Shown here piece by piece: positions 41,626 through 52,621 of a DNA stretch of 64,000 nucleotides. Source of the stretch: Candidatus Williamhamiltonella defendens (GTDB taxonomy: Bacteria > Pseudomonadota > Gammaproteobacteria > Enterobacterales > Enterobacteriaceae); contig NZ_CAADHL010000001.1 in assembly GCF_900699045.1 (NCBI RefSeq), forward strand, positions 62,001 to 126,000, given 5' to 3'. Position numbers and translations under genes: made by a program. Each line of letters opens with the position of its first letter. The stretch's first letter is position 1. The notes beneath the pieces are model-generated. The model was given only the letters and a program-made list of their open reading frames with translations. It did no database searches and was not told the origin of the DNA.

Positions 41626-43502
41626 CTAAAAGTCAAAGAAGCGCATCGAGTACGATATCGATTTCTTGTTTAAGGTAGAAATTATTGTGATTTTAGCACC
41701 TCTTTGTTTAAGAGGTTTTTGAAACCTGGCTTCATTGTCTGATTCCGAAAGACCCGCTATCGCTTGTGCTAATTGTTTAACTTTTAATATCTTCACTCCC
41801 ACTTTAATAAAATAATTATAAGAATTTAAGGTTTCTTGCACTTCGATAGATGCTTTTTTTGTGTGGTATTTTATAAAATACGATAGCTATCTATGCCATC
41901 GCCCCCTGTAGCAGTTTCTGAACTTAGGCTTAAAATATTATTACCGATTATTCTTAAAATCAGTAACATATTCTGAACTCAAGGTGACTTCTTTCGGGGT
42001 TTTATCAAACCTGTCTTTGTCCGAAGCATCACCATGGTACAGGCATAATTTATTCCCTGAAAACTGGACCAAATCCAACTGGTTATCTTCATTATTGATC
42101 TCCATCAATAACGGGACTGGTTTTATGTCAACATAGAGGATTCATCGGATACCCCTGTTGCTTTTCTCAAAACTACCTTTTCGCTTGAAAACAAAATCGT
42201 TAACATCAAATTGAGTGATAACACAATCTCGTCTCTTAAACATCTTAGTTGATGTTTCCCATAACATGATAAACTGCATCTTTATCTTCGGCATGATAAC
42301 AAGTCTTTATCTCTGTGTCTGTCTTGATCATGTACTCATTCACTGCCTTGCACAACAGTAGGACAGAGACGCCCCGATCGTTGAAGTAAGCGATGTCCCC
42401 ACTTATCTGCTCCATTAAAGTCCCCGACAGGGGTCGGAGTCCCGTGCCGATTTCCAATGGCGAGTCTCTCCTTCTGCATCAATATTTTTAGTTTTCATCT
42501 ACGAACTGCCTCCATAATTTTCGATGCCATTTGGACAAGGTCATCATGATATCGTCATTACTCTTATCGTCTCTCGATATCAACACGGAGGTATAGTTTT
42601 TATAATCACTATCCACACCCTCACGTTCGCTGATGTATTTAATCTATAAATTTTTTGATACCTCTTCAGGCCGCACGCGGCCTACTACACTATAACTATG
42701 AGAAGGTCCGTCCTATATGAGATCTTCATACAACCCGCTAGCTAATGTAATACAACGGTCATTCGCAACAATTTTTGTTGTGTTGAGATTTTAGTGAGAT
42801 GTTCACTCGACTACTATAAATTCTCTCTATTTAGCCTTGCCTGAGTAGTAGGGCCTGGGCTTGCTTGGTGAAAAGTTGCTGATACCCTTTCTTGCCGGCG
42901 CTAAAGTCTATTGATAAATGGCTACATTTTCTACATCTGGCGCTAAATCGTGATATGAGAAGTAACTCCAGCGCGCATCAAGTTCTTCAGCATCACTCAA
43001 TGCAACCCATTTTTTTAGTTCTTGTACCTGGCGTATGGCCGAATAAATTTCACCAGAGCCTAACAATGCCAACCTAACTAGCAACTCAAAAGACCCCGCT
43101 GATGAAACATCGCTGTCTTTGACGAGGGCATCTTGACGTAATTTTGGATCCGTCATTTTTCTCAGTGTATCAAACGCTTGAAAAGATTCGTATAGCTCAA
43201 ATCCACTGGATAATGCCCCTAATACCGGCCTACCAAAACGAACCACTTTCAATTGATTATCTGCTGTAATGCCCCGTGTTATTAAAACTTTTCCGTATTG
43301 ATCTAATCCAGAGTAGAGCGCGGCAATCCCAATATTCGAGATAAAAGAAGCGATGACTAAATGACGTTGAAAAATGAATTATTTTTTCTTCTGTTAGACC
43401 GCTCTTATGCAAGAGCTCGTTATAGCTTTTAAAATCCCGAACCCCCCGTAGGTAACCGTACCCTTGCATGCCTAAAGCAGCTCGAGCAGAGAATTGATTC
43501 AT
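41626..43502 (-). pseudogene. Remnant of a large toxin-like protein (possible TcdA/TcdB-type pore-forming region)
   Basis: Minus-strand fragments that continue one another across frame changes: 43257-43502 (NQFSARAALGMQGYGYLRGVRDFKSY), 42908-43252 (GALSSGFELYESFQAFDTLRKMTDPKLRQDALVKDSDVSSAG), about 42600-42850 (LASGLYEDLI, PSHSYSVVGRVRPEEV), 42245-42457 (GDIAYFNDRGVSVLLL) and 41626-41841. The run around TDPKLRQD resembles the membrane-insertion domain of large clostridial-type toxins as carried by insect-associated enterics. That assignment is from memory and weak. The reading order is clear, and the gene is dead. Confidence 0.4.
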
Positions 43503-44381
43503 TCACACCCGCTCATCCGTTTCGAACCGGGACAGTTTTCTCGGCGTTCAAATCGGTTATCCCAGTAACCGCTTTAGGCCCATGAATTTTTCAGACTAAT
43601 TTCTCTTCTAGTGTCAACTGAGCACTACTCTAATCTGATTTATCTCTTTCTTTCAAAACCCTACCAGACTATATAGTCTGGTATTACTTACTGGCCTAAT
43701 TCTTTTTGAAATGCCTGATGGAACTGAAATAATTGCTTGGTAAATACTCAGAGACTGCATCACTTAAGGTTGATTAGCGCCATCTTCCCTATCACGTCTA
43801 TGTCCTACTATATTCCAACGCAATAGCACTCCTGTATGTAATTTTCAGGCAGACCTTTTATCCACTTCCTTGTATCATTGAGATGCCATATTTAATAATT
43901 TTTTATCAACCTGTACCAAGACTAATTCCTCTAAATTTTTTGAGACTATCTTCAGGTACCGATATATGTACTTCTGAGGCAGCTTCAAGGAAATTCAGAA
44001 AATAATTATTTATTAACGGTACGACCTGCATCTCATTAGTTTGAATTAAATAGACAAATCCATATTACTATTTCAGACAAATCGCTAGTCTTTCATTTTT
44101 TTGACATAACTGCTATCTTCGGGACTAGTATCTTCAAAACTATTATGTATAGGGCTTTCATCTGTTTTATAATTAAATATTAAATAATTTGTATCAAGCT
44201 TAAGGTATTCTTTCGAATAGTCTTCAGAGTTGGAGAGCCTATCCTGCGACTTATAAAATTTATTTCCACGCTTATTTTGGTGAAATTTAATAATCGGATC
44301 GCTTTTTTCTTTAATATCACGATAATTTTTTTCTTCTAGCAAAAGTGATTTATGCAAGGTTGGATATCCATTGTGATTCAA
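43503..44381 (-). pseudogene. Upstream part of the decayed toxin-like locus, unassigned
   Basis: From 43503 to about 44080 no frame is long and I recognise nothing. Frame 44085-44381 (minus, 98 residues, MNHNGYPTLHKSLLLEEKNYRD) is open, highly charged and low in complexity. It could be the N-terminus of the same large gene or an unrelated small protein. No family recognised. Confidence 0.35.
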
Positions 44382-44499
44382 GCTTATGATTGTTTTTTCT
44401 TAAAAAATGGTTTCTATTAAAATGTAATTTAAATAGAGACTGCTAAAGCGTCCATATCAATAATGGGTGAAATGTTTAATGTTAAAACAATAATTTATT

Positions 44500-44526
44500 A
44501 AAAAATAAAAAGCCAAAAATTGGCTT
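44500..44526 (-). terminator. Rho-independent terminator, leftward
   Basis: On the minus strand AAGCCAA-TTT-TTGGCTT (44526 to 44510) is followed by TTTATTTTTT. This is a classical short stem with U tract. The nearest upstream gene on this strand is gltA, whose stop is about 285 bases away, so it may end a long gltA 3' region. Confidence 0.65.
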
Positions 44527-44584
44527 AATACATTTTTAATTAAATTTCCAGGCTAGATGATGGGTTTTATATGCGTTGAACTGA

Positions 44585-44782
44585 GTGAATGCTAAAGCGT
44601 TACATCAACTTTTGTCGGAGTTCACTCCCTCTGATTTCCCGTTATGGCAAACGATCTTTCGAAAAAACGTAATAATGCTTGAGATAATGCAGACGTTTGA
44701 AATCCCTTCGGCTGATAAACATACACAGGTAATTTTCAATGGCAAACTTACGTTATATTTTAAAGCAATTAATAAAAAATAA
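44585..44782 (+). CDS. Uncharacterised small ORF, 65 residues
   Basis: Open frame between the leftward terminator and gltA, encoding MNAKALHQLLSEFTPSDFPLW and continuing to KLTLYFKAINKK. Composition looks protein-like, but no ribosome site stands out and I recognise no family. It may be the surviving end of a larger lost gene, since it is antisense to the presumed gltA 3' region. Confidence 0.3.
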   Translation: MNAKALHQLLSEFTPSDFPLWQTIFRKNVIMLEIMQTFEIPSADKHTQVIFNGKLTLYFKAINKK

Positions 44783-44809
44783 CTTTTTAATACTTATTCG
44801 AAACTAGAT

Positions 44810-46093
44810 TTAATGAAAATTTTGGCTCTTAAATGCACGCTGAGTGTATCCCAGATACAGCTGACGGGGTCGAGCAATTTTAAGTCCTTCATCATGCATT
44901 TCTTTCCAGTGTGAAATCCAGCCAATCGTTCTGGCCACAGTAAATATCACAGTAAACATCGAAGTAGGAATACCTATTGCTTTCAGGATAAGCCCGGAAT
45001 AAAAATCGACATTAGGATAGAGTTTTTTCTCAATAAAGTAATAATCGTTGAGCGCAATGTGTTCTAATTCCCTTGCTACTTCGAACAAATGATCTTGTAT
45101 ATTGAGCTCATTTAACACTTCATCACAGGTTTCTTTCATCACTTTTGCTCTGGGATCATAATTTTTGTACACTCTATGACCAAATCCCATCAATCGAAAA
45201 CCATCATTTTTATCTTTAGCCCTCGCTATAAATTTAGGAATATTTTCAGCTTTACCTATTTCCTCTAACATTTTTAAGCAAGCTTCATTGGCTCCTCCAT
45301 GAGAAGGGCCCCATAAAGACGCGATCCCAGCAGCAATACAAGCAAAAGGATTGGAGCCAGAAGAACCTGCTGTACGTACTGTGGACGTAGATGCATTTTG
45401 CTCATGATCTGCATGCAAAATTAAAATGCGATCCATCGCACGCTCTAAAACAGGGGTAATTTGATATTCTTCACAAGGAGTCGAAAACATCATATTTAAA
45501 AAATTAGCCGCATAGGAGAGATTATTTCGAGGAAAAACAAAAGGCTGACCGATAGAATATCTATAGCACATGGCCGCCATTGTCGGCATCTTGGACAATA
45601 AACGAAAAGCACTGAGTTCGCGATGATTTTGATCATGCACATCTAAACCATTATGATAAAAAGCCGCCAGAGCACCTGTAACGCCACAAAGTACCGCCAT
45701 TGGATGTGAATCACGACGAAATCCACGAAATAAATGTGTAATTTGATCATCGATCATCGTATGGCGGGTGATGGTTGTTTTGAATGTTGCATATTGTGCT
45801 GGGGTAGGAGGCTCACCATACAATAAGATGTAACACACTTCTAAATAAGTGGAATGATTTGCGAGTTCTTTAATAGGGAAACCACGATGTAATAACACAC
45901 CTTTTTCACCGTCGATAAAGGTAATTTTTGATTCGCATGAAGCCGTTGAAGTAAATCCTGGATCAAAAGTAAAATACTTTTTAGAAATCAAAGGGCGCAC
46001 ATCGATGACTTGGATCCCTAAAGTAGGTGAAAATCGATCAAGTTCAATCAAAGTTTCTCCATCAATAATGAGCTTTGCTTTTTTATCAGACAT
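44810..46093 (-). CDS. gltA: Citrate synthase
   Basis: 427 residues, as in E. coli. Hexameric, NADH-sensitive type II enzyme that condenses oxaloacetate and acetyl-CoA. Catalytic residues sit in [10 protein letters not shown] (His near 265), [10 protein letters not shown] (His near 306) and VDFYSG (Asp near 363). N-terminal domain [20 protein letters not shown] is conserved. Transcribed away from sdhC, as in E. coli. Confidence 0.97.
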   Translation of the reverse strand: MSDKKAKLIIDGETLIELDRFSPTLGIQVIDVRPLISKKYFTFDPGFTSTASCESKITFIDGEKGVLLHRGFPIKELANHSTYLEVCYILLYGEPPTPAQYATFKTTITRHTMIDDQITHLFRGFRRDSHPMAVLCGVTGALAAFYHNGLDVHDQNHRELSAFRLLSKMPTMAAMCYRYSIGQPFVFPRNNLSYAANFLNMMFSTPCEEYQITPVLERAMDRILILHADHEQNASTSTVRTAGSSGSNPFACIAAGIASLWGPSHGGANEACLKMLEEIGKAENIPKFIARAKDKNDGFRLMGFGHRVYKNYDPRAKVMKETCDEVLNELNIQDHLFEVARELEHIALNDYYFIEKKLYPNVDFYSGLILKAIGIPTSMFTVIFTVARTIGWISHWKEMHDEGLKIARPRQLYLGYTQRAFKSQNFH

Positions 46094-46468
46094 TCCTATC
46101 TCCTTAACATATTTACTTTCATATTTAAGATAAACTTCTTTTAAACACCTTTCATGTTACTTCTTTTCACGGTTTTACAAATAGTTTCAGTGTAGACAAT
46201 TTTTATATGATTTATAATCACATTAGTATCAAAAGATACCATTAAATATAGCAGTGAATTTATTTTTTGATGAATATCAAATAGTTATGTAATTTATTCA
46301 TTTTCATTTTGAATATTTTGAAATAAAACACTATTTTCATATAAAATGCAGATAAATTGACTGAAAATGATTCCAATCAAAATATGCCAATCAGATACTG
46401 ATCTTAGATCTGCGTTATCATCTTCTATGTGGATAACGAAGCTCAGAAATGATAAAAATGGGGTGAAA
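46094..46468. promoter_or_regulatory. Divergent gltA / sdhC control region
   Basis: 375 AT-rich bases between the two start codons, without a gene. In E. coli this interval holds the gltA and sdhC promoters and sites for ArcA and CRP. Several AT-rich -10-like hexamers are seen, but no pair convincing enough to name. A TGTGA half-site near 46221-46226 lacks a correctly spaced partner. Confidence 0.4.
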
Positions 46469-46849
46469 ATGACAAAAAAACAAAGACCGATCAATTTAGA
46501 TTTAATGACATTTTGGTTTCCTCTAACGGCAATTGCTTCGATTTTGCATCGAATATCGGGCGTGATTATTTTTTTTGCGGTCGGTTTCTTTGTTTGGCTT
46601 TTAGGTCTTTCTCTTTCTTCACCAGAAGGCTTTATAGAAACTTCTACTATTGTCGATCATTTTTTGATGAAATTGATACTATGGGGTTTTCTCACGGCCT
46701 TATTTTATCATCTTTTAGGGGGCATTCGTCATTTGTTAATGGATTTTAGTTATATTGAAGAAAACCTAAAAATGGGTATCCGCTCTGCTCAAGTAGTAAT
46801 GGTTATCACAGTTTTACTGTCGATTTTAGTGGGAATCATCATATGGTAA
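46469..46849 (+). CDS. sdhC: Succinate dehydrogenase cytochrome b556 subunit
   Basis: 126 residues from ATG 46469 (E. coli 129); an earlier in-frame ATG at 46367 is not used by the family. [30 protein letters not shown] carries the quinone-site serine and arginine. Heme ligand His is in [14 protein letters not shown]. Three membrane helices. Overlaps sdhD by seven bases. Confidence 0.95.
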   Translation: MTKKQRPINLDLMTFWFPLTAIASILHRISGVIIFFAVGFFVWLLGLSLSSPEGFIETSTIVDHFLMKLILWGFLTALFYHLLGGIRHLLMDFSYIEENLKMGIRSAQVVMVITVLLSILVGIIIW

Positions 46850-47190
46850 GCAACGCTTCTGCTTTAGGGCGTAATGGAATTCAAGATTGGTTACTACTGC
46901 GTGCCTCTGCGATTATTATTGCGCTATATGTTTTTTATCTTTTTGGTTTTTTTGCGATTACCCCGAATATAACTTATGAAATTTGGCAACATTTTTTTGG
47001 CTCTGCTTTCACTAAAATTTTTACCCTCCTCACTTTATTCTCGATTCTACTTCATGCTTGGATTGGCCTATGGCAAGTATTCACCGATTATGTCAAATCA
47101 TTACCTTTGAGACTATTACTACAACTGCTGGTGTTGGTCGTATTGATGGTTTATGTATTTTACGGAACGATGGTAGTTTGGAGTGTTTAA
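46843..47190 (+). CDS. sdhD: Succinate dehydrogenase membrane anchor subunit
   Basis: 115 residues, as in E. coli. Three membrane helices. The heme-ligand histidine lies in [16 protein letters not shown]. Stop and sdhA start are directly adjacent, so the four subunits are translated together. Confidence 0.94.
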   Translation: MVSNASALGRNGIQDWLLLRASAIIIALYVFYLFGFFAITPNITYEIWQHFFGSAFTKIFTLLTLFSILLHAWIGLWQVFTDYVKSLPLRLLLQLLVLVVLMVYVFYGTMVVWSV

Positions 47191-48957
47191 ATGAAATTAC
47201 CTGTAAGAACATTTGATGCTGTCGTCATTGGTGCTGGAGGTGCTGGTATGCGTGCAGCCCTGCAAATTTCTCAGATGGGGCTTTCCTGTTCATTGGTTTC
47301 AAAAGTGTTCCCGACCCGATCTCATACCGTATCTGCCCAAGGGGGGATCACCGTCGCATTAGGTAATCATCATGAAGATAACTGGGAATGGCACATGTAT
47401 GACACCGTCAAAGGCTCGGATTATATTGGCGATCAGGATGCAATCGAATATATGTGTCAAAACGGCCCTGAAGCTATCATTGAATTAGAACACATGGGGT
47501 TACCCTTTTCTCGGCAAGCTGATGGGCGTATTTATCAGCGCTCTTTCGGCGGGCAATCTCTGAATTTTGGCGGAGCTCAAGCTGCTCGCACCGCGGCGGC
47601 GGCCGATCGAACCGGACATGCTTTGCTGCATACTCTCTATCAACAAAATTTAAAAAACAACACCACTATTTTTTCTGAATGGTATGCATTAGATCTGGTC
47701 AAAAACCAGGATGGCGTTTTTGTTGGATGCACCGCAATCTCTATTGAAACTGGCGAAATCGTTTATTTTAAAGCGCGTGCCACCATTCTTGCGACGGGGG
47801 GGGCAGGTCGAATTTATCAATCGACAACGAATGCACATATTAATACGGGAGATGGTATTGGTATGGCGTTGCGTGCTGGGGTCCCCGTGCAAGATATGGA
47901 AATGTGGCAATTTCATCCAACAGGCATTGCAGGGGCTGGCGTTTTAGTGACTGAGGGTTGTCGGGGTGAAGGCGGATATTTACTCAACCGTCATGGCGAA
48001 CGTTTTATGGAACGCTATGCGCCTAACGCAAAAGATCTCGCGGGGCGTGACGTGGTCGCACGTTCTATCATGATTGAAATTCGTGCAGGCAGGGGCTATG
48101 AAGGGCCTTGGGGGCCACACGTGAAATTAAAATTAGATCATTTAGGCAAAGAAGTTCTCGAATCACGTTTACCCGGTATCCTGGAATTATCTCGGACCTT
48201 CGCTCATGTCGACCCTATTAAAGAGCCTATTCCTGTGATCCCAACCTGTCATTATATGATGGGCGGGATCCCTACTAAATTCACAGGACAAGCCATTACT
48301 GTCAATCCAAATGGGGAAGATGAAGTAATACGCGGCTTATTTGCTGTAGGTGAAGTTGCCTGTGTTTCTGTGCATGGTGCTAACCGATTAGGGGGTAATT
48401 CTTTACTTGATTTGGTGGTGTTTGGTCGAGCGGTTGGGCTTCATTTATCAGAATCCTTAAAAGAGCAAGGCGAAAGTCGCGATGCTAGTGATGCTGACCT
48501 TGACGCTGCTCTAGAACGCATTCATCGTTGGAATAATACACAATCAGGTGAAGATCCCGTTGAAATTCGTCACGCATTGCAAACCTGCATGCAAAATCAT
48601 TTTTCTGTTTTCCGTGAAGGTGAATCGATAGCTGAGGGATTAAAAAAGCTTAACGTTATCCGAGAGAGACTCAACTATGCACGCCTAGAAGATACTTCGA
48701 CTGAATTTAACACACAGCGTATTGAATGCTTGGAATTGGATAATTTGATGGAAACCGCCTTTTCAACGGCCGTTTCTGCCAATTTCCGTACAGAAAGTCG
48801 AGGTGCGCATAGCCGGCTTGATTTCACAGAACGCAATGACATCAACTGGTTATCTCACTCATTATTTTTACCACAGACACAGAGTATGACACGTCGTAAA
48901 GTGAATATGAAGCCCAAACTCAGACCCGCATTTCCACCTAAAGTACGTTCTTACTGA
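47191..48957 (+). CDS. sdhA: Succinate dehydrogenase flavoprotein subunit
   Basis: 588 residues, as in E. coli. Oxidises succinate with covalently bound FAD. Rossmann motif [11 protein letters not shown] (13-23), the FAD-linking His in [11 protein letters not shown] (near 45), substrate site HPTGIAGAG, and catalytic Arg in the GRDVVARS region. C-terminal [28 protein letters not shown] intact. The flavinylation factor SdhE is not in the window. Confidence 0.97.
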   Translation: MKLPVRTFDAVVIGAGGAGMRAALQISQMGLSCSLVSKVFPTRSHTVSAQGGITVALGNHHEDNWEWHMYDTVKGSDYIGDQDAIEYMCQNGPEAIIELEHMGLPFSRQADGRIYQRSFGGQSLNFGGAQAARTAAAADRTGHALLHTLYQQNLKNNTTIFSEWYALDLVKNQDGVFVGCTAISIETGEIVYFKARATILATGGAGRIYQSTTNAHINTGDGIGMALRAGVPVQDMEMWQFHPTGIAGAGVLVTEGCRGEGGYLLNRHGERFMERYAPNAKDLAGRDVVARSIMIEIRAGRGYEGPWGPHVKLKLDHLGKEVLESRLPGILELSRTFAHVDPIKEPIPVIPTCHYMMGGIPTKFTGQAITVNPNGEDEVIRGLFAVGEVACVSVHGANRLGGNSLLDLVVFGRAVGLHLSESLKEQGESRDASDADLDAALERIHRWNNTQSGEDPVEIRHALQTCMQNHFSVFREGESIAEGLKKLNVIRERLNYARLEDTSTEFNTQRIECLELDNLMETAFSTAVSANFRTESRGAHSRLDFTERNDINWLSHSLFLPQTQSMTRRKVNMKPKLRPAFPPKVRSY

Positions 48958-49010
48958 TGATTGGCATGTTTCGATTTTTAGCATAATAAAAATATAAGAG
49001 AGCTGTAAAA

Positions 49011-49739
49011 ATGAAAAAACGCATGACGCTCGAATTTTCAATCTATCGTTATAATCCTGATGTCGATGATAAGCCACGAATGCAAGATTATAGCCTACCC
49101 TTCGAAGAAGGCGGGGATATGATGTTGCTCGATGCGCTCATTGCATTAAAAGAAAAAGATCCCACCCTGACTTTTCGTCGATCTTGTCGTGAAGGTGTTT
49201 GTGGTTCAGATGGTATGAACATGAATGGCAAAAATTGGTTGGCTTGTATTACACCGGTGTCGAGGCTGATTAAAGCCAATCAAAAAATGGTCATTCGCCC
49301 TCTCCCTGGCCTGCCTGTGGTGCGTGATCTCGTAGTTGATATGACCCAATTTTATGCCCAGTATGAAAAAATCAAGCCTTATCTATTAAATGACGGGAAA
49401 ACCCCGCCTGCCAGAGAACATTTACAATCTCCTGAAGAAAGAGCTAAATTAAACGGCTTATATGAATGTATTTTATGTGCTTGTTGTTCTACTGCTTGCC
49501 CTTCATTTTGGTGGAACCCCGATAAATTTGTGGGCCCCGCAGGGTTGTTAGCCGTATATCGTTTTTTAATCGACAGCAGGGATACACAAACGCAAACTCG
49601 TTTAGAGGGTTTAGATGATGCATTCAGTGTTTTTCGTTGTCATGGCATTATGAATTGTGTCAGTGTTTGCCCTAAAAGCCTCAACCCAACACGCGCTATC
49701 GGGCACATCAAATCCATGTTATTAAAACATGGTGCTTAA
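49011..49739 (+). CDS. sdhB: Succinate dehydrogenase iron-sulfur subunit
   Basis: 242 residues from ATG 49011; E. coli (238) corresponds to the internal ATG four codons later, so either start is possible. Carries [2Fe-2S] cysteines in SCREGVCGSDGMNMNGKNWLAC, and 4Fe/3Fe cysteines in CILCACCSTACPSFWW and CVSVCPKSLNPTRAI. Electron path from FAD to quinone. sucA starts 36 bases later. Confidence 0.96.
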   Translation: MKKRMTLEFSIYRYNPDVDDKPRMQDYSLPFEEGGDMMLLDALIALKEKDPTLTFRRSCREGVCGSDGMNMNGKNWLACITPVSRLIKANQKMVIRPLPGLPVVRDLVVDMTQFYAQYEKIKPYLLNDGKTPPAREHLQSPEERAKLNGLYECILCACCSTACPSFWWNPDKFVGPAGLLAVYRFLIDSRDTQTQTRLEGLDDAFSVFRCHGIMNCVSVCPKSLNPTRAIGHIKSMLLKHGA

Positions 49740-49775
49740 TTATCAAAATAAAAGCTTTCAGCTTTAAGGATCATC

Positions 49776-52580
49776 ATGCAGAACGGGCTAATGCAGGCTT
49801 GGTTGAATTCTTCCTATCTGGCAGGGGCTAATCAATCCTATATAGAACAACTCTACGAAGATTTTTTAATCAATCCCAATTCAGTAGAACAAAGCTGGCG
49901 AACTATTTTTAAGCAATTTTCATCCGCCGAAACAGCTATACAATTACATTCAGAAGTTCGTCAACATTGTCGAGATTTAGCAAAAAATAAAGCGAGTTTA
50001 TTATCTTCATGTAACGGTTTAGATCTCGATTCCAAGCAAATTAAAGTATTTAATCTGATGAATGCTTTTCGCTTCCAAGGCCATCAAAACGCTCATTTAG
50101 ATCCTCTCGATTTATGGAAGCGCGAACCCGTTCCTGATCTTCATCCAGCCTATCATGATTTAACTGAAAGTGATTTTGAAAACAGTTTCAACATTGGTTT
50201 CTTTGCTATTCCAAAAAAAACAATAACATTGACAGATTTATACACTGCATTAAAGAAGACGTATTGCGGCTCAATAGGCGCCGAGTATATGCATACTAAT
50301 AATACTGAAGAAAGGATCTGGATACAGCAACGCTTCGAACCTATCATGGGAAAGCCTCAATTTAAGGCTGAGGAAAAGCGGCGTTTTTTAAGTGAATTGA
50401 CCGCTGCCGAGGGATTAGAACGTTATTTAGGGGCCAAATTTCCAGGAGCCAAACGCTTTTCACTCGAGGGCGGAGATGCTTTGGTTATCTTGCTGAAAGA
50501 ACTGATTCGTCACGCAGGTCAGCAGGGTATGAAAGAAGTCGTTCTGGGTATGGCACACCGTGGTCGTTTGAATGTGTTGATCAATGTATTAGGTAAAATG
50601 CCTCAAGATCTTTTTGATGAATTTGCAGGCAAACATAAAAAACATCTCGGCACAGGAGATGTTAAATATCATCAAGGTTTTTCCTCTGATATTGAAACAG
50701 AAGGGGGCCTGATTCATTTAGCGTTGGCGTTTAATCCGTCTCATTTGGAAATTGTCAGCCCCGTTGTCATCGGCTCTGTACGAGCGCGTCGTGATCGCCT
50801 CAGTGATAAAGCAAGCAATAAAGTATTCCCCGTCACGATCCACGGGGATGCAGCAATCACTGGGCAAGGCGTGGTGCAAGAAACCTTAAATATGTCTCGA
50901 GCCCGAGGTTATGAAGTGGGCGGAACAGTGCGCATTGTGATTAACAATCAAATCGGTTTTACCACCTCAAATCCCAAAGATGCCCGCTCCACCGAATATT
51001 GCACTGATGTCGCCAAAATGGTACAAGCACCGATTTTTCACGTCAATGCGGATGACCCAGAAGCCGTAGCTTTTGTCGCTCGTTTGGCCCTAGATTTTCG
51101 TAACACTTTTAAGCGCGATTTTATGATCGATTTGGTATGCTACCGACGACATGGCCACAATGAAGCGGATGAACCGAGCGCGACTCAACCCGTCATGTAC
51201 CAAAAAATCAAAAAACATCCAACGACTCGGGAAATCTACGTACAAAAATTAATTCAAGAAAATATCGTTACTCAAGAAGACGCGACCGAAATGGTCAATC
51301 ATTATCGAGATGCTTTAGATCAGGGTAAAGGAGTGGTGAAGGAATGGCGTCCCATGCAGCCCCATGCTTTTAATTGGCAGCCTTACCTTAATCATGAATG
51401 GGATACTCAATACCCTAATACAGTTAAAATGGCCTCTTTAATAGAGTTGGCAAAAAAAATTAGTCGTATCCCTAAAAAAATCGACATGCAATCTCGAGTC
51501 GCTAAAATTTATGCAGATCGTGCAGAAATGGCCGTAGGGAAGAAACCCCTCGATTGGGGTGCCGCCGAAACATTAGCCTACGCCACCTTGCTAGATAAAG
51601 GTATTTCCATTCGTTTATCCGGTGAAGATTCAGGGCGTGGCACCTTTTTTCATCGGAATGCTGTGATTTATGATCAAAAAAATGGCTCAACATATGTACC
51701 TTTAGAAAACATTCACCAAAACCAAGGTGACTTTAAGGTCTGGGATTCGGTTTTATCTGAGGAAGCAGTACTGGCTTTTGAATACGGTTATTCGACAGCG
51801 GAACCTCGTACTTTAACTATTTGGGAAGCCCAGTTTGGTGATTTTGCCAATGGTGCTCAAGTAGTTATCGATCAATTTATCGGTTCTGGAGAGCAAAAAT
51901 GGGGTCGTATGTGTGGTCTTGTGATGTTATTACCACACGGCTATGAAGGACAAGGCCCAGAGCACTCTTCAGCACGTTTAGAACGCTATTTGCAACTTTG
52001 TGCTGAGAAAAATATCCAGGTCTGCATTCCTTCTACACCTGCACAGGTTTACCATATGTTGCGTCGTCAATCATTAAGACCTATGAGACGCCCGTTGGTG
52101 GTGATGTCCCCGAAATCGTTGCTTCGCCATCCTTTAGCAATTTCATCTCTTAAAGAATTAGCAGAAGGCACTTTTTTGCCGGCCATCGCTGAAATTGATG
52201 AGATAAACAGCGATTCTATTAAACGTGTTGTGATCTGTGCCGGAAAAGTGTATTACGATCTGTTAGAACAACGTCGTAAAAATCAGCAAGATAATGTAGC
52301 GATTATTCGTATCGAGCAACTGTACCCTTTTCCCCATCAAGCAATAAAAATGCTTTTTGAACCCTATGCGCATGTGCAAGATTTTGTTTGGTGTCAAGAA
52401 GAACCTCTGAATCAAGGAGCTTGGTATTGTAGTCAACATCATTTCCGAGAGGTGATCCCTTTTGCTGCTTCCTTACGTTATGCGGGCCGGATGGCCTCAG
52501 CCTCTCCCTCTGTGGGTTATCTCTCACTGCATCAAAAACAACAAAAAGATTTGCTTAACGACGCTTTAACCATCGAATAA
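49776..52580 (+). CDS. sucA: 2-oxoglutarate dehydrogenase E1 component
   Basis: 934 residues (E. coli 933). Thiamine-diphosphate-dependent decarboxylase of the oxoglutarate dehydrogenase complex. N-terminal E2-binding segment (NSSYLAGANQSYIEQLYEDF). ThDP site GMAHRGRLNVLINVLGK and GDAAITGQGVV. C-terminal WEAQFGDFANGAQVVIDQFI and HGYEGQGPEHSSARLER. Intact; part of sdhCDAB-sucABCD. Confidence 0.97.
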   Translation: MQNGLMQAWLNSSYLAGANQSYIEQLYEDFLINPNSVEQSWRTIFKQFSSAETAIQLHSEVRQHCRDLAKNKASLLSSCNGLDLDSKQIKVFNLMNAFRFQGHQNAHLDPLDLWKREPVPDLHPAYHDLTESDFENSFNIGFFAIPKKTITLTDLYTALKKTYCGSIGAEYMHTNNTEERIWIQQRFEPIMGKPQFKAEEKRRFLSELTAAEGLERYLGAKFPGAKRFSLEGGDALVILLKELIRHAGQQGMKEVVLGMAHRGRLNVLINVLGKMPQDLFDEFAGKHKKHLGTGDVKYHQGFSSDIETEGGLIHLALAFNPSHLEIVSPVVIGSVRARRDRLSDKASNKVFPVTIHGDAAITGQGVVQETLNMSRARGYEVGGTVRIVINNQIGFTTSNPKDARSTEYCTDVAKMVQAPIFHVNADDPEAVAFVARLALDFRNTFKRDFMIDLVCYRRHGHNEADEPSATQPVMYQKIKKHPTTREIYVQKLIQENIVTQEDATEMVNHYRDALDQGKGVVKEWRPMQPHAFNWQPYLNHEWDTQYPNTVKMASLIELAKKISRIPKKIDMQSRVAKIYADRAEMAVGKKPLDWGAAETLAYATLLDKGISIRLSGEDSGRGTFFHRNAVIYDQKNGSTYVPLENIHQNQGDFKVWDSVLSEEAVLAFEYGYSTAEPRTLTIWEAQFGDFANGAQVVIDQFIGSGEQKWGRMCGLVMLLPHGYEGQGPEHSSARLERYLQLCAEKNIQVCIPSTPAQVYHMLRRQSLRPMRRPLVVMSPKSLLRHPLAISSLKELAEGTFLPAIAEIDEINSDSIKRVVICAGKVYYDLLEQRRKNQQDNVAIIRIEQLYPFPHQAIKMLFEPYAHVQDFVWCQEEPLNQGAWYCSQHHFREVIPFAASLRYAGRMASASPSVGYLSLHQKQQKDLLNDALTIE

Positions 52581-52621
52581 CGCTTTTCTCGTGCAAAATC
52601 GTCACTACATAGGAATGAATA

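Noticed and set aside
31120-44800. CRISPR array, tRNA genes or intact insertion sequence in the gene-poor regions
   Set aside because: No regularly spaced direct repeats, no cloverleaf-like conserved tRNA blocks and no intact transposase frame were seen by eye.
46215-46240. CRP-like site in the gltA-sdhC interval
   Set aside because: A TGTGA half-site is present, but the partner half is degenerate and offset by one base.
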